Shown here one piece after another: positions 35,264-43,013 of a stretch of 64,000 nt of DNA. The notes beneath the pieces are model-generated. The model saw only the letters and a list, made by a program, of their open reading frames with translations, was not told the DNA's origin and searched no databases. Numbering within the stretch: position 1 is the stretch's first letter; the number at the start of each line of letters is the position of its first letter. The position numbers and the translations under genes are program-made. The DNA is from JBHELB01 sp041859045 (GTDB taxonomy: Bacteria; Hydrogenedentota; Hydrogenedentia; Hydrogenedentales; SLHB01). Where the stretch lies: the NCBI GenBank assembly GCA_041859045.1, contig JBHELB010000008.1, forward strand, positions 1-64,000. The letters run 5' to 3'.

Positions 35264-36349
35264 ATGCCATTGGTGTTTCGCAAAGTCTTAATCGCTGACC
35301 AGCGCTACGAAGCCGCACAGGTTTTCGATGTCAACAACGATGGCGTGCTCGATATCGTGTCGGGTGCGTTCTGGTACGAGGGGCCCGATTTCACGAAGGC
35401 CCATCCGATCGGACCCGTTATGGCGGCCGATGAGTATTTCGACGATTTCTCGGCCATTCCCATTGATGTCAATGGCGACGGGCATCTTGATTTCATCACC
35501 GGCGGCTGGTGGGGGGATACTGTTCGCTGGCGCGAGAATCCTGGTGCCCCCGGCAAGCCCTGGCCTGAACACGTGATTGCGCATTGCGGCAATGTAGAGA
35601 CCACCCGCGCCTGGGATATCGACGGGGACGGCGTTCCTGAAGTCATTCCCAACACGCCGAATCATCCGCTGGTGGTGTACAAACTCAAGACCGATGCCCG
35701 TGGCAAGGGGCTGGGCGAGTTCACGGCGCATGTTATCAGCGAGACGCCGCAGGGCCACGGGCTGGGTTGGGGGGATATCTCCGGCAGTGGACGCGGCGAT
35801 CTTATTGTGCACAACGGCTGGTACGAGGCCCCCGCGGATCGCTATCGCGAACCCTGGGTGTTTCACCAGGAATTCGAGTTCGGCTGCGCGAGCGTGCCGA
35901 TCCTTGTGGTGGATGTCAACGGCGACGGCCTAAACGATCTGATCGTTGGCCAAGCGCACGGCTTCGGGCTGGACTGGTACGAGCAACGCCGCGCCGACGA
36001 CGGCACTCGGACCTGGGTGCGCCATGTAATCGACCCCGACAACAGTCAGTATCACGAAATGCAATGGGCCGACATCGACGGCGACGGGCAGTGTGAACTC
36101 ATAACCGGCAAGCGCTACCGGGCGCACTGCGGGAATGACCCCGGCGAGGCCGGTCCGGTCGGCATCTACTATTTCAAATGGACCGGCGAGAGTTTCGTAA
36201 AACAGGTCATTGACTACGGCCCCATCCGCGAGGCCACGGGGTGCGGCATTCAACTTGCCCTTGCCGACCTCACCGGCAACGGCCTGCTCGACCTCGTTGC
36301 GCCGGGCAAAGATGGACTCTACGTGTTCTACAACGAAGGCTACAAGTAA
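35264..36349 (+). CDS. FG-GAP/VCBS beta-propeller protein
   Basis: 361 residues from ATG 35264 behind GAGGAGG. Repeats of the calcium-binding type recur about every 50-60 residues: DVNNDGVLDIVSG, DVNGDGHLDFITG, DIDGDGVPEVI, DVNGDGLNDLIVG, DIDGDGQCELITG and DLTGNGLLDLVAP, consistent with a seven-bladed propeller. Unlike most FG-GAP proteins it has no signal peptide. It lies 12 bases before the Gfo/Idh/MocA gene, so probably part of the same sugar-processing unit; it could be an enzyme or a carbohydrate-binding scaffold. Confidence 0.8.
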   Translation: MPLVFRKVLIADQRYEAAQVFDVNNDGVLDIVSGAFWYEGPDFTKAHPIGPVMAADEYFDDFSAIPIDVNGDGHLDFITGGWWGDTVRWRENPGAPGKPWPEHVIAHCGNVETTRAWDIDGDGVPEVIPNTPNHPLVVYKLKTDARGKGLGEFTAHVISETPQGHGLGWGDISGSGRGDLIVHNGWYEAPADRYREPWVFHQEFEFGCASVPILVVDVNGDGLNDLIVGQAHGFGLDWYEQRRADDGTRTWVRHVIDPDNSQYHEMQWADIDGDGQCELITGKRYRAHCGNDPGEAGPVGIYYFKWTGESFVKQVIDYGPIREATGCGIQLALADLTGNGLLDLVAPGKDGLYVFYNEGYK

Positions 36350-36361
36350 GGGAACCGCATC

Positions 36362-37420
36362 ATGAGCGAGAGGGCCATTCGTGTTGGATTTGTGGGCGTT
36401 GGCGGTATGGGCCAATGCGCTCACCTCAAGAACATCGTCACCGTTCCCAACTGTGAAGTCGTGGCGATAGCCGAGCTTCGTCCTCAATTGGCGGCAAAAG
36501 TCGCCGAGCGTTACGCCATTCCGAGGGTCTACCCCGATCACAAAGCAATGATCGAGAACGAACAACTCGACGCGATCGTCGCATCGCAACCCTTCGTGCG
36601 CCACGCCGTGCTCGTGCCTGAACTGCTCGCCGCAAACGTCCCTATTTTCACCGAGAAACCCCTCGCTGGTTGCGTGCAAGCGGGCCAACACATCCTCGAT
36701 GCATTGGGCAAAAGCAACACGTGGCACATGATCGGCTACCACAAACGCAGCGATCCCGCCACCATGTACGCCAAAGCCCAGATCGACGCGTGGAAGGCGT
36801 CGGGCGAGGTGGGCCGCCTGCGGTATGTGCGCATTCTCATGCCCGCGGGCGATTGGGTGGCCAGCGGCTTCAACGACCTTATCTCAACGGACGAGCCAAT
36901 GCCCCCGTTGACGTTTGAAGCGCCTCCAGCGGATCTGGACCACAAGATGTACGAGGAGTACATCGGCTTCGTGAACTACTACATCCACCAGGTCAACCTC
37001 ATGCGCCACCTGCTCGGCGAGGACTACACACTAACCTACGCAGACTGGAACAACACGGTGCTCGTGGCGGAAACCGACAGCGCAGTGACAGGCGTCATCG
37101 AGATGTCACCCTACACCACCACCATCGACTGGCAAGAAGAAGCCCTGATGGCCTTTGAACACGGCTGGATCAAACTGCGGTTGCCTGCGCCATTGGCGGC
37201 GAACCGTCCCGGTCACGTCGAGATCATGCGCGACCCAGGTCAAGGCGCCGTTCCGGAAACCAGAGCGCCCTCATTACCCTGGGTGCATGCCATGCGTCAG
37301 CAGGCGATCAACTTCATCGACGCCGTGCGCGGCACGCGCTCACCCATGTGCACCGCGCACGAGGCGATGAAAGACCTCCTGGTCGCGCGCGATTATCTCC
37401 GCCTACGCCATAGGGTCTAG
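36362..37420 (+). CDS. Gfo/Idh/MocA family oxidoreductase
   Basis: 352 residues. The N-terminal Rossmann fold has VGFVGVGGMGQCAHL, EVVAIAELRP and the conserved FTEKPLA, with Lys as catalytic base in the family. The C-terminal alpha/beta domain follows. These NAD(P)-dependent enzymes oxidise or epimerise sugars or inositols. It sits in a run with the FG-GAP protein and the mannose-6-phosphate-isomerase-like cupin, suggesting a sugar-modification pathway. Confidence 0.9.
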   Translation: MSERAIRVGFVGVGGMGQCAHLKNIVTVPNCEVVAIAELRPQLAAKVAERYAIPRVYPDHKAMIENEQLDAIVASQPFVRHAVLVPELLAANVPIFTEKPLAGCVQAGQHILDALGKSNTWHMIGYHKRSDPATMYAKAQIDAWKASGEVGRLRYVRILMPAGDWVASGFNDLISTDEPMPPLTFEAPPADLDHKMYEEYIGFVNYYIHQVNLMRHLLGEDYTLTYADWNNTVLVAETDSAVTGVIEMSPYTTTIDWQEEALMAFEHGWIKLRLPAPLAANRPGHVEIMRDPGQGAVPETRAPSLPWVHAMRQQAINFIDAVRGTRSPMCTAHEAMKDLLVARDYLRLRHRV

Positions 37421-37483
37421 CGTGAAACGTATCCATTGAACAAAAGAGCGACGCGACATACCATAGAAAAAAAGGGGGCGGCT

Positions 37484-38698
37484 ATGGACGGAAAACGGCG
37501 GGCGGTGGCGGAGCGGGCATTGTCGGACGGAAACGGCATCTTGCGGCTGGAGCCTGCATGGATTGAGCGCGATTTCCTGTGCGCGGGGTTCCGCATGGGG
37601 TTGGACGAGGAACAGGGCACCGTGTGGACGCGTGAGCCCGGCGTGCGTTGGGAGATCGCCGAGCGGTGGTTTGCGTCGGAGACATTGGCCAGCAACCGAA
37701 TCCCCAAGGAGAACGAGGGGTTGAGTTTCCTGGCGCTCGAAGATGAGCGCATGACGATGATAGAGGCGATGGACTTGCTGCCGGAGGAGATCCTCGGCGC
37801 AGAACACGTCGCGCAGTATGGCCCGCGCATGCACCGGCTCGTGAAGCTCTTCGACTACGGCGATCGCCTTCCGTATCACCTACACCAGCAACAACATGAC
37901 GCGGCCAAAGTGGGCCGGAACGCGAAGGAAGAGGCGTATTTTTTCCCGGCGGGCGTGGACTTTGGGAAACACCCGGAGACGTTCCTGGGATGTCATCCGT
38001 ATATCGTGCGAGAGGGCAAGCAGGAGGCGACGTTCCTGCCGTATCTCGAGAAATGGGACAGCGACCTCATTCTGCAGCATGCTCCCGCGGTCAAGCAGAT
38101 TCCCAACGACGGGTTTCATGTGCCGTCGGGAATGTTGCACGCACCGGGCACGGCGCTCACGTTCGAGCTTCAGGAAAGCAGCGACGTGTACAGTATGTGG
38201 CAGGCGCTTTGCGGCGGAAAGCTGCTCTCCAAAGACGTGCTGTACAAAGACGTGCACCCGGACGAACGCCGTGCGCTGGGCGAACGCGCCGTGCTGCCCC
38301 AGGTGAACTGGGAAGCGTCGGGCGATCCGCTGTTTTACGAGAACCGCCACACGCCGCCTCTCTTGATCGAGGAAACCCCGACCGGGCGTGATGAATGGGT
38401 GTTCTACAATTCGGACAAGTTCAGCGGGAAACGCCTGACACTCAAGCCCGGACAGCGATGGATGCTGAGCGAACGCGGCGCATATGCGCTGTTTGTTTGG
38501 CGCGGCCGCGGCACGGTGGACGGCCACGAGGTTCAAGGCCAGAATCTCGGGATGGACGAACTGCTCGTGACCTACCGAAAGGCCGTCGAGCCGATCCCCG
38601 TTGTGAACGCCGGAACCGACGAACTCGAGCTGTTCCGCATCTTCGGAAAGGGCATCTACCCCGACTGCCCGCGACTGTCGCCGCGTACGCTGGGGTAG
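37484..38698 (+). CDS. Cupin protein, mannose-6-phosphate isomerase-like
   Basis: 404 residues from ATG 37484 with AGGGGG upstream; the frame opens earlier but overlaps nothing conserved. YHLHQQQHDA supplies metal ligands, then KEEAYFFPAG, and FHVPSGMLHAPGTALTFELQESSDVYSMW has the typical P-G-x-x-HA turn of phosphomannose isomerases. A second cupin-like domain is at the C-terminus (LTLKPGQRWMLSERGAYAL). Likely a sugar or sugar-phosphate isomerase working with the two genes upstream; precise substrate unknown. Confidence 0.7.
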   Translation: MDGKRRAVAERALSDGNGILRLEPAWIERDFLCAGFRMGLDEEQGTVWTREPGVRWEIAERWFASETLASNRIPKENEGLSFLALEDERMTMIEAMDLLPEEILGAEHVAQYGPRMHRLVKLFDYGDRLPYHLHQQQHDAAKVGRNAKEEAYFFPAGVDFGKHPETFLGCHPYIVREGKQEATFLPYLEKWDSDLILQHAPAVKQIPNDGFHVPSGMLHAPGTALTFELQESSDVYSMWQALCGGKLLSKDVLYKDVHPDERRALGERAVLPQVNWEASGDPLFYENRHTPPLLIEETPTGRDEWVFYNSDKFSGKRLTLKPGQRWMLSERGAYALFVWRGRGTVDGHEVQGQNLGMDELLVTYRKAVEPIPVVNAGTDELELFRIFGKGIYPDCPRLSPRTLG

Positions 38699-38749
38699 AG
38701 ACGAAAGTTGCAGTCTCTGAAGAGGCATGTGCTTTCCCCTGACGAATCC

Positions 38750-38778
38750 TTGCCGGGATGTGCGGTTTGGGGTAAGAT
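38750..38778 (+). promoter_or_regulatory. Possible promoter of the toxin-antitoxin pair
   Basis: TTGCCG (38750-38755), 17-bp spacer, TAAGAT (38773-38778), 45 bases before the antitoxin start. Confidence 0.45.
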
Positions 38779-38823
38779 CGAATATGCGCTGAGCACCTCA
38801 GAAGGCTCGGGGAAAGGCAGATC

Positions 38824-39066
38824 ATGACGACCGTACCCAGCGACAAAGCCAAAGAAACCCTCTCGGCCCTTATCGCACAGGTTTCACTTTCACATGAACC
38901 CATCGAGATTCTAGACGAAACCGGTGCGGCGGTACTCGTTGGCGAAGAAGACTGGCGCTCCATCCAGGAGACTCTTCATCTCCTTTCGATTCCTGGCATG
39001 CGTGAATCCATTCGCGAAGGTATGGAAACGTCTGCGGATGAGTGCTCTCAGGAGCCGGGGTGGTGA
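38824..39066 (+). CDS. Antitoxin, Phd/YefM family
   Basis: 80 residues. The N-terminal half (MTTVPSDKAKETLSALIAQV, then HEPIEILDETGAAVLVGEEDWRSI) is the YefM/Phd DNA-binding fold. The acidic C-terminal tail would wrap the toxin. It precedes the toxin with a GTGA overlap and would autorepress the pair from the promoter upstream. Confidence 0.88.
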   Translation: MTTVPSDKAKETLSALIAQVSLSHEPIEILDETGAAVLVGEEDWRSIQETLHLLSIPGMRESIREGMETSADECSQEPGW

Positions 39067-39326
39067 TCTGGACGATTCGCTTCACAAAGCAGGCGCAGAA
39101 AGACGCGAGGAAGCTCGCCGCTGCGGGCTTGAAAGCCAATGCGCAAAAACTCCTGGGGATACTGGCCGAGAATCCATTTCAATCACCGCCGCCATTTGAG
39201 CGGCTTGTGGGCGATCTCTTGGGGGCGTATTCACGGCGCATCAACATCCAACACCGGTTGATCTACCAGGTGCTTGAGGAGTCCCGAACGGTGAAGGTTC
39301 TTCGAATGTGGACGCATTACGAATAA
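39063..39326 (+). CDS. Toxin, Txe/YoeB family mRNA interferase
   Basis: 87 residues from GTG 39063, giving MIWTIRFTKQAQKDA as in YoeB; a longer start would place eight extra residues ahead. YSRRINIQHRLIYQV and the terminal MWTHYE match the RelE-fold catalytic region (Arg, His-Tyr pair). YoeB cleaves mRNA at the ribosome. The pair looks intact. Confidence 0.88.
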   Translation: MIWTIRFTKQAQKDARKLAAAGLKANAQKLLGILAENPFQSPPPFERLVGDLLGAYSRRINIQHRLIYQVLEESRTVKVLRMWTHYE

Positions 39327-39370
39327 CCCGGCGCGCCGCCTGTCAGGTCCTATCCCATGTGCAGCAAGAA

Positions 39371-41506
39371 TTAGTTCGCGCGCACGAGTTGAATAGTGCA
39401 AGGCTCTTGTCGTTCTAACTCCAGTCGGCCGGGTGTGTCGCCAGGTTGGGTCAGCGTCCATTTTTTCTCGGGCCAGGTGATGCTTAGCGGGAACGCGCCG
39501 TTGCCAACGACGGACTCGAGCGTGAGGGTGACGTCACTTTGCGAGGCCTGAACGCTCCAGATGCTGTCGGCGATGCGTATGCGCGAGACGGTCAGACTAG
39601 GCCAATCGCGGGGCAGGCTTGGGTCAATCGCGAAGCCTTCCGGCGTGGCGCGCAAACCCAGGAACCCATCCAGAAGCACCTGCGGAACCAGCACGCTCTC
39701 GAAAAATTCCATATCGAGCCCCAACCCGCCGGGTGTGCCCGCGCCCTGCATTGTGCCCGGTCGTGAGCCGTCATAGTACTTTCGGTAGCCGCCCGCCGCT
39801 TCGACTTCGCGGTACCACGCGGCAATTTCCTTGATGCGCGCGGCGGCGCTCTCTGGGCCGAGCACGGCCACGCGGGCCATGAGATCGTGATAGGAGAACC
39901 CCAACACCGCGCCGCCGTCCTGCACCTGATCACCCCAAGGGATCGTCTCAGGAGCACTCCACGCAAAGAAGTAGTACTCGATATTGCGCTTCGTCGTCGC
40001 GCGCGGGCCGAAACGCCAATGGTAAATGTCCGCCCCTTGCGCGGTATCGCCTTTGACGACGCGGTCACCATTGATCCATGCGAGGATCGATTTCGCATGC
40101 TTCTCCGTAGCGAACCCGTAGTAGATCGCCTCTAGGTTCAGGAAGGTAAAGCCGTAGTCATGCATGACGCCGTCAAGATCAACCGTTCCGAAGCGGCCCG
40201 TTTCCGCGCTCCAGAACACCTGGTTTCCTACGCGCTTGACCTTCGCGGCGTGGCGCTCGAGGTTGTCCGCGTCGAACGCCAACGGTCCCTGTACGACGTT
40301 CCATTCCGGATGCGCCGCAATAGCACGCTCGATTGCCGCCATTGTGCGCACGGCGTCGTAGTGCTGGACGGTCGCGTAGGCGTCTTTTCCTCCAAACGGC
40401 AACAAATCCCAGTAGTTGTTGCCGATGCCCACGCCCGGCAGGGTAGTCTTCTTCCCTTCCGCATCGAGTACGAGCCCCGAGCGTCCTTCGTGTCCCACCC
40501 ACGGTACGGTCACGACGCCTTCGCGCGCGACGGCGAATTCATCAAGGTCGTAGCGAAGCGCCGTGCGCATGCGATTGATGTTCGCGCGAAGGAACCCGAG
40601 GTCTTTCGTCCAGGAGAAGTACTTCGCGCATCCGCGAATGAAGTTTGATGCATTGATCGTGTGGCGCGTGTCGAATTGGGTGAAGAACGCTTGCACGCCG
40701 ATTTTCGCGCCGGGCGTATCGTTGGCAAACTGTATGCGCAACCGGTTAATCGTGCCCTTCCACCGTGGATGTTTGTACATCGGGATCATGGTAAACACGA
40801 CGTTGCCGCCTTCCAGTGAATCAAAATACACGCGGCGATCGGCGGAAAACTCCGGTTCCTCGCGCGACGCCCATTCAATATAAGGCCGGGCGTTTCCGAG
40901 TCCTGTTGCGCGCCAGCGAAATTGCAGGAATGGCGATTCGTAGGTGTCCGCATCGGGGATCGGCGGTGTGGTAATCGACGCGGCCGCCGCGGTCAATTCC
41001 AGATTCCATGTTTGGTCGGCGATACCCAGATCCGTGGCGCCTGCCGTGAGCCAACCTTCCTGCGTCCGCTCTTCCGTGCCCGTCCACGTTGGTGAATAGC
41101 CCGCGAGCGAGAAGTGCCACCCCCAACCGTTGCGCCCCTGTCTCCAGAACGGGAACGGCCAGCCGAGCTGATGCGCGATGGAACCATGCTGATGCGTGGC
41201 GAGGTAGCCGTCGGTGTCGAGAATGCGAGCGCTGAGCGTAGCGCGCCACTCGCGGCGGAACTGCTCCGACTGTCCCTCCACCGCCGGCCACAGTGCTGCG
41301 CTCGGAAGCCATTCGTCCCAAAGCGTCGCTTTCGGACCCGCGCTGGAGTAGTGCTGCCAGTAGAGACGGCGCAATGCGTCCACCTCGGTTTCGTGACCCG
41401 GTGCGATAAACGCGGGAAACGTGGGCGCAATCGCGGACTCTGCGTCTGCGACGTTCGTAACCCCCATCGCGACTCCGAGCAAAAGAATCAGCCGTTGCAT
41501 GCTCAT
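39371..41506 (-). CDS. Secreted six-hairpin glycosidase-like protein
   Basis: 711 residues behind AGGGGA. A signal peptide (about 22 residues, ending VADA) indicates export. The chain has an N-terminal helical segment, a beta-sandwich middle (YIEWASREEPEFSADRRVYF) and an (alpha/alpha)6-like region with GVGIGNNYWDLLPFGGKDAY and MHDYGFTFLNLEAIYYG. A C-terminal beta domain reads GFAIDPSLPRDWPSLTVSRI, the end pattern of GH65/78/94/amylo-glucosidase-type enzymes. It is the last gene of a four-gene minus-strand run. Substrate unknown. Confidence 0.7.
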   Translation of the reverse strand: MSMQRLILLLGVAMGVTNVADAESAIAPTFPAFIAPGHETEVDALRRLYWQHYSSAGPKATLWDEWLPSAALWPAVEGQSEQFRREWRATLSARILDTDGYLATHQHGSIAHQLGWPFPFWRQGRNGWGWHFSLAGYSPTWTGTEERTQEGWLTAGATDLGIADQTWNLELTAAAASITTPPIPDADTYESPFLQFRWRATGLGNARPYIEWASREEPEFSADRRVYFDSLEGGNVVFTMIPMYKHPRWKGTINRLRIQFANDTPGAKIGVQAFFTQFDTRHTINASNFIRGCAKYFSWTKDLGFLRANINRMRTALRYDLDEFAVAREGVVTVPWVGHEGRSGLVLDAEGKKTTLPGVGIGNNYWDLLPFGGKDAYATVQHYDAVRTMAAIERAIAAHPEWNVVQGPLAFDADNLERHAAKVKRVGNQVFWSAETGRFGTVDLDGVMHDYGFTFLNLEAIYYGFATEKHAKSILAWINGDRVVKGDTAQGADIYHWRFGPRATTKRNIEYYFFAWSAPETIPWGDQVQDGGAVLGFSYHDLMARVAVLGPESAAARIKEIAAWYREVEAAGGYRKYYDGSRPGTMQGAGTPGGLGLDMEFFESVLVPQVLLDGFLGLRATPEGFAIDPSLPRDWPSLTVSRIRIADSIWSVQASQSDVTLTLESVVGNGAFPLSITWPEKKWTLTQPGDTPGRLELERQEPCTIQLVRAN

Positions 41507-41548
41507 AGCGTTCCCCTTGTGGCTAGTCTGTAACCGACAGGCGCCCCC

Positions 41549-42412
41549 TCACGACGAAGGCTCCTTTTGGTCAAGTTCGCGGAACACCTCTTCGAATCGG
41601 TGGCCGTAGTCGATGTAGGATCCATAGAGGGTCTCGGGAGAAACCGGACCTCCGCCAGTATGGACCACTGACGCGATATGCGGTTCGATGGAAAAGCCGC
41701 CGTCATAGCCGGTCGCCATCAGATCGGCGACGATTTCGCGCACGCACCCTTCTCCATCGCCGGCAAACGTGTAACGCGTGCCGCCTTCAGGCGTCGCGAC
41801 GGCGTCCTTGATGTGGACATACACGATGTGCGCGCGCACTGCGCGGTAGTAGGCCCACGAATTCTGCCCGTGCGAGACGGGATTTCCCGTGTCGAATACG
41901 AGATTCAAGTAGGGACTGTCGACCTCGCCCAGCAGGATCTCCGTATGCTCTGGCGATTGTCCGCCCCAACCGTCGCAATTCTCATGCACCAACGTCACCC
42001 CGCCGTCCCCGGCCATCTGCGCGAGTTCGCGTAACCGCCGGAAGACTTCCTTGCGCCAGGCGCGATCCGGCCAAGGGGCCTCTTTGAAGTTGGGGTAACT
42101 CATCACGCGAATCAAGCGGGTCTTCAACCGGTGCATCCGGGGGATGGCGCGGCGCAATTCCTCCACATCGACGCTGAAGTCGGTGGTGATAGGGCGTGCC
42201 CAGTTGGCCAGTGCGCTCGCGAAGCAGGACACGTGCAGGTTCGCCTCGGTGATGGTCGCGTACACATCGTCAAACGCCGCATCGGACATCAGGGCGATGC
42301 CTTCACCCTCGACGTTACGCAGTTCGATGTGGTTCCAGCCTAATTCCCGATGCGCCCTCACTTGCGCCATGATCGAACGGCCCGCTTCGTCCGCAATCCC
42401 CGACAGGAACAT
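41549..42412 (-). CDS. Sugar phosphate isomerase/epimerase (xylose-isomerase-like TIM barrel)
   Basis: 287 residues behind AGGGGGA. Metal-binding segments typical of the AP-endonuclease-2 barrel are visible: LGWNHIELRNVEGE, LVHENCDGWGGQS, NLVFDTGNPVSHGQN, IVYVHIKDAV and GYDGGFSIEPHIA. These enzymes isomerise or epimerise sugars, inosose or hydroxypyruvate. Only 42 bases separate it from the glycosidase downstream. Confidence 0.88.
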   Translation of the reverse strand: MFLSGIADEAGRSIMAQVRAHRELGWNHIELRNVEGEGIALMSDAAFDDVYATITEANLHVSCFASALANWARPITTDFSVDVEELRRAIPRMHRLKTRLIRVMSYPNFKEAPWPDRAWRKEVFRRLRELAQMAGDGGVTLVHENCDGWGGQSPEHTEILLGEVDSPYLNLVFDTGNPVSHGQNSWAYYRAVRAHIVYVHIKDAVATPEGGTRYTFAGDGEGCVREIVADLMATGYDGGFSIEPHIASVVHTGGGPVSPETLYGSYIDYGHRFEEVFRELDQKEPSS

Positions 42413-42430
42413 GCGTCCCCCTTCACTGCG

Positions 42431-42979
42431 TTAGCGCACGAGTCCTTGCTCGACCTTTGTGCGCACCGCGTTGCCGCACAACGCCTCGACAATCGCCAGC
42501 GCGAAATCCAGCGCCGTGCCAGGGCCGCGCGAGGTGATCACCTTGCCGTCGCACGTCACCGCGTCGCCCGTGAAGGTTACCCCAGGCACCGCCATGCGAT
42601 CCAGCACACCCGGGTAACTCGTGGCGCGTTTGCCTGCGAGCACACCCGCCTTCGCCAAGACCTTCGGTGCGGCGCAGATTGCCCCCACGAACTTGCCACT
42701 ATTGGCCATCTCCTTGAGCATCGCCAGCAATCGCTCGTCATTGGCCAAGTTGTCCGACCCCGGCAAGCCGCCCGGCAACACCACCATGTCATAGTCCTCT
42801 TCGAGCGCCTTCGCCAACGTCGTGTCGGGGACCAACACCACGCCGCGGCTCGCGCGCACGTGCTGCGTGTCGAGTCCCGCGGTCACTACATGCACGTCGG
42901 CACGACGCAAAATGTCGATGATCGTCACCGCCTCGAGTTCTTCGCATCCCTGAGCCAGGGGAACAAGCACCTTCGCCAT
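42431..42979 (-). CDS. DJ-1/PfpI family protein
   Basis: 182 residues from ATG 42979 behind GGGAGG. MAKVLVPLAQGCEELEAVTIIDILRRA and VGAICAAPKVLAKAG place it with DJ-1/YajL; the reactive Cys is in AICAAP, with the partner Glu in CEELEA. Roles claimed for the family are oxidative-stress protection and glyoxal-adduct handling. It lies between the FadN-like gene and the sugar isomerase with short gaps, so is probably co-transcribed. Confidence 0.92.
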   Translation of the reverse strand: MAKVLVPLAQGCEELEAVTIIDILRRADVHVVTAGLDTQHVRASRGVVLVPDTTLAKALEEDYDMVVLPGGLPGSDNLANDERLLAMLKEMANSGKFVGAICAAPKVLAKAGVLAGKRATSYPGVLDRMAVPGVTFTGDAVTCDGKVITSRGPGTALDFALAIVEALCGNAVRTKVEQGLVR

Positions 42980-43013
42980 CGTTTCCTCCCTTCCCCGCGC
43001 ATTACCACGCGGT

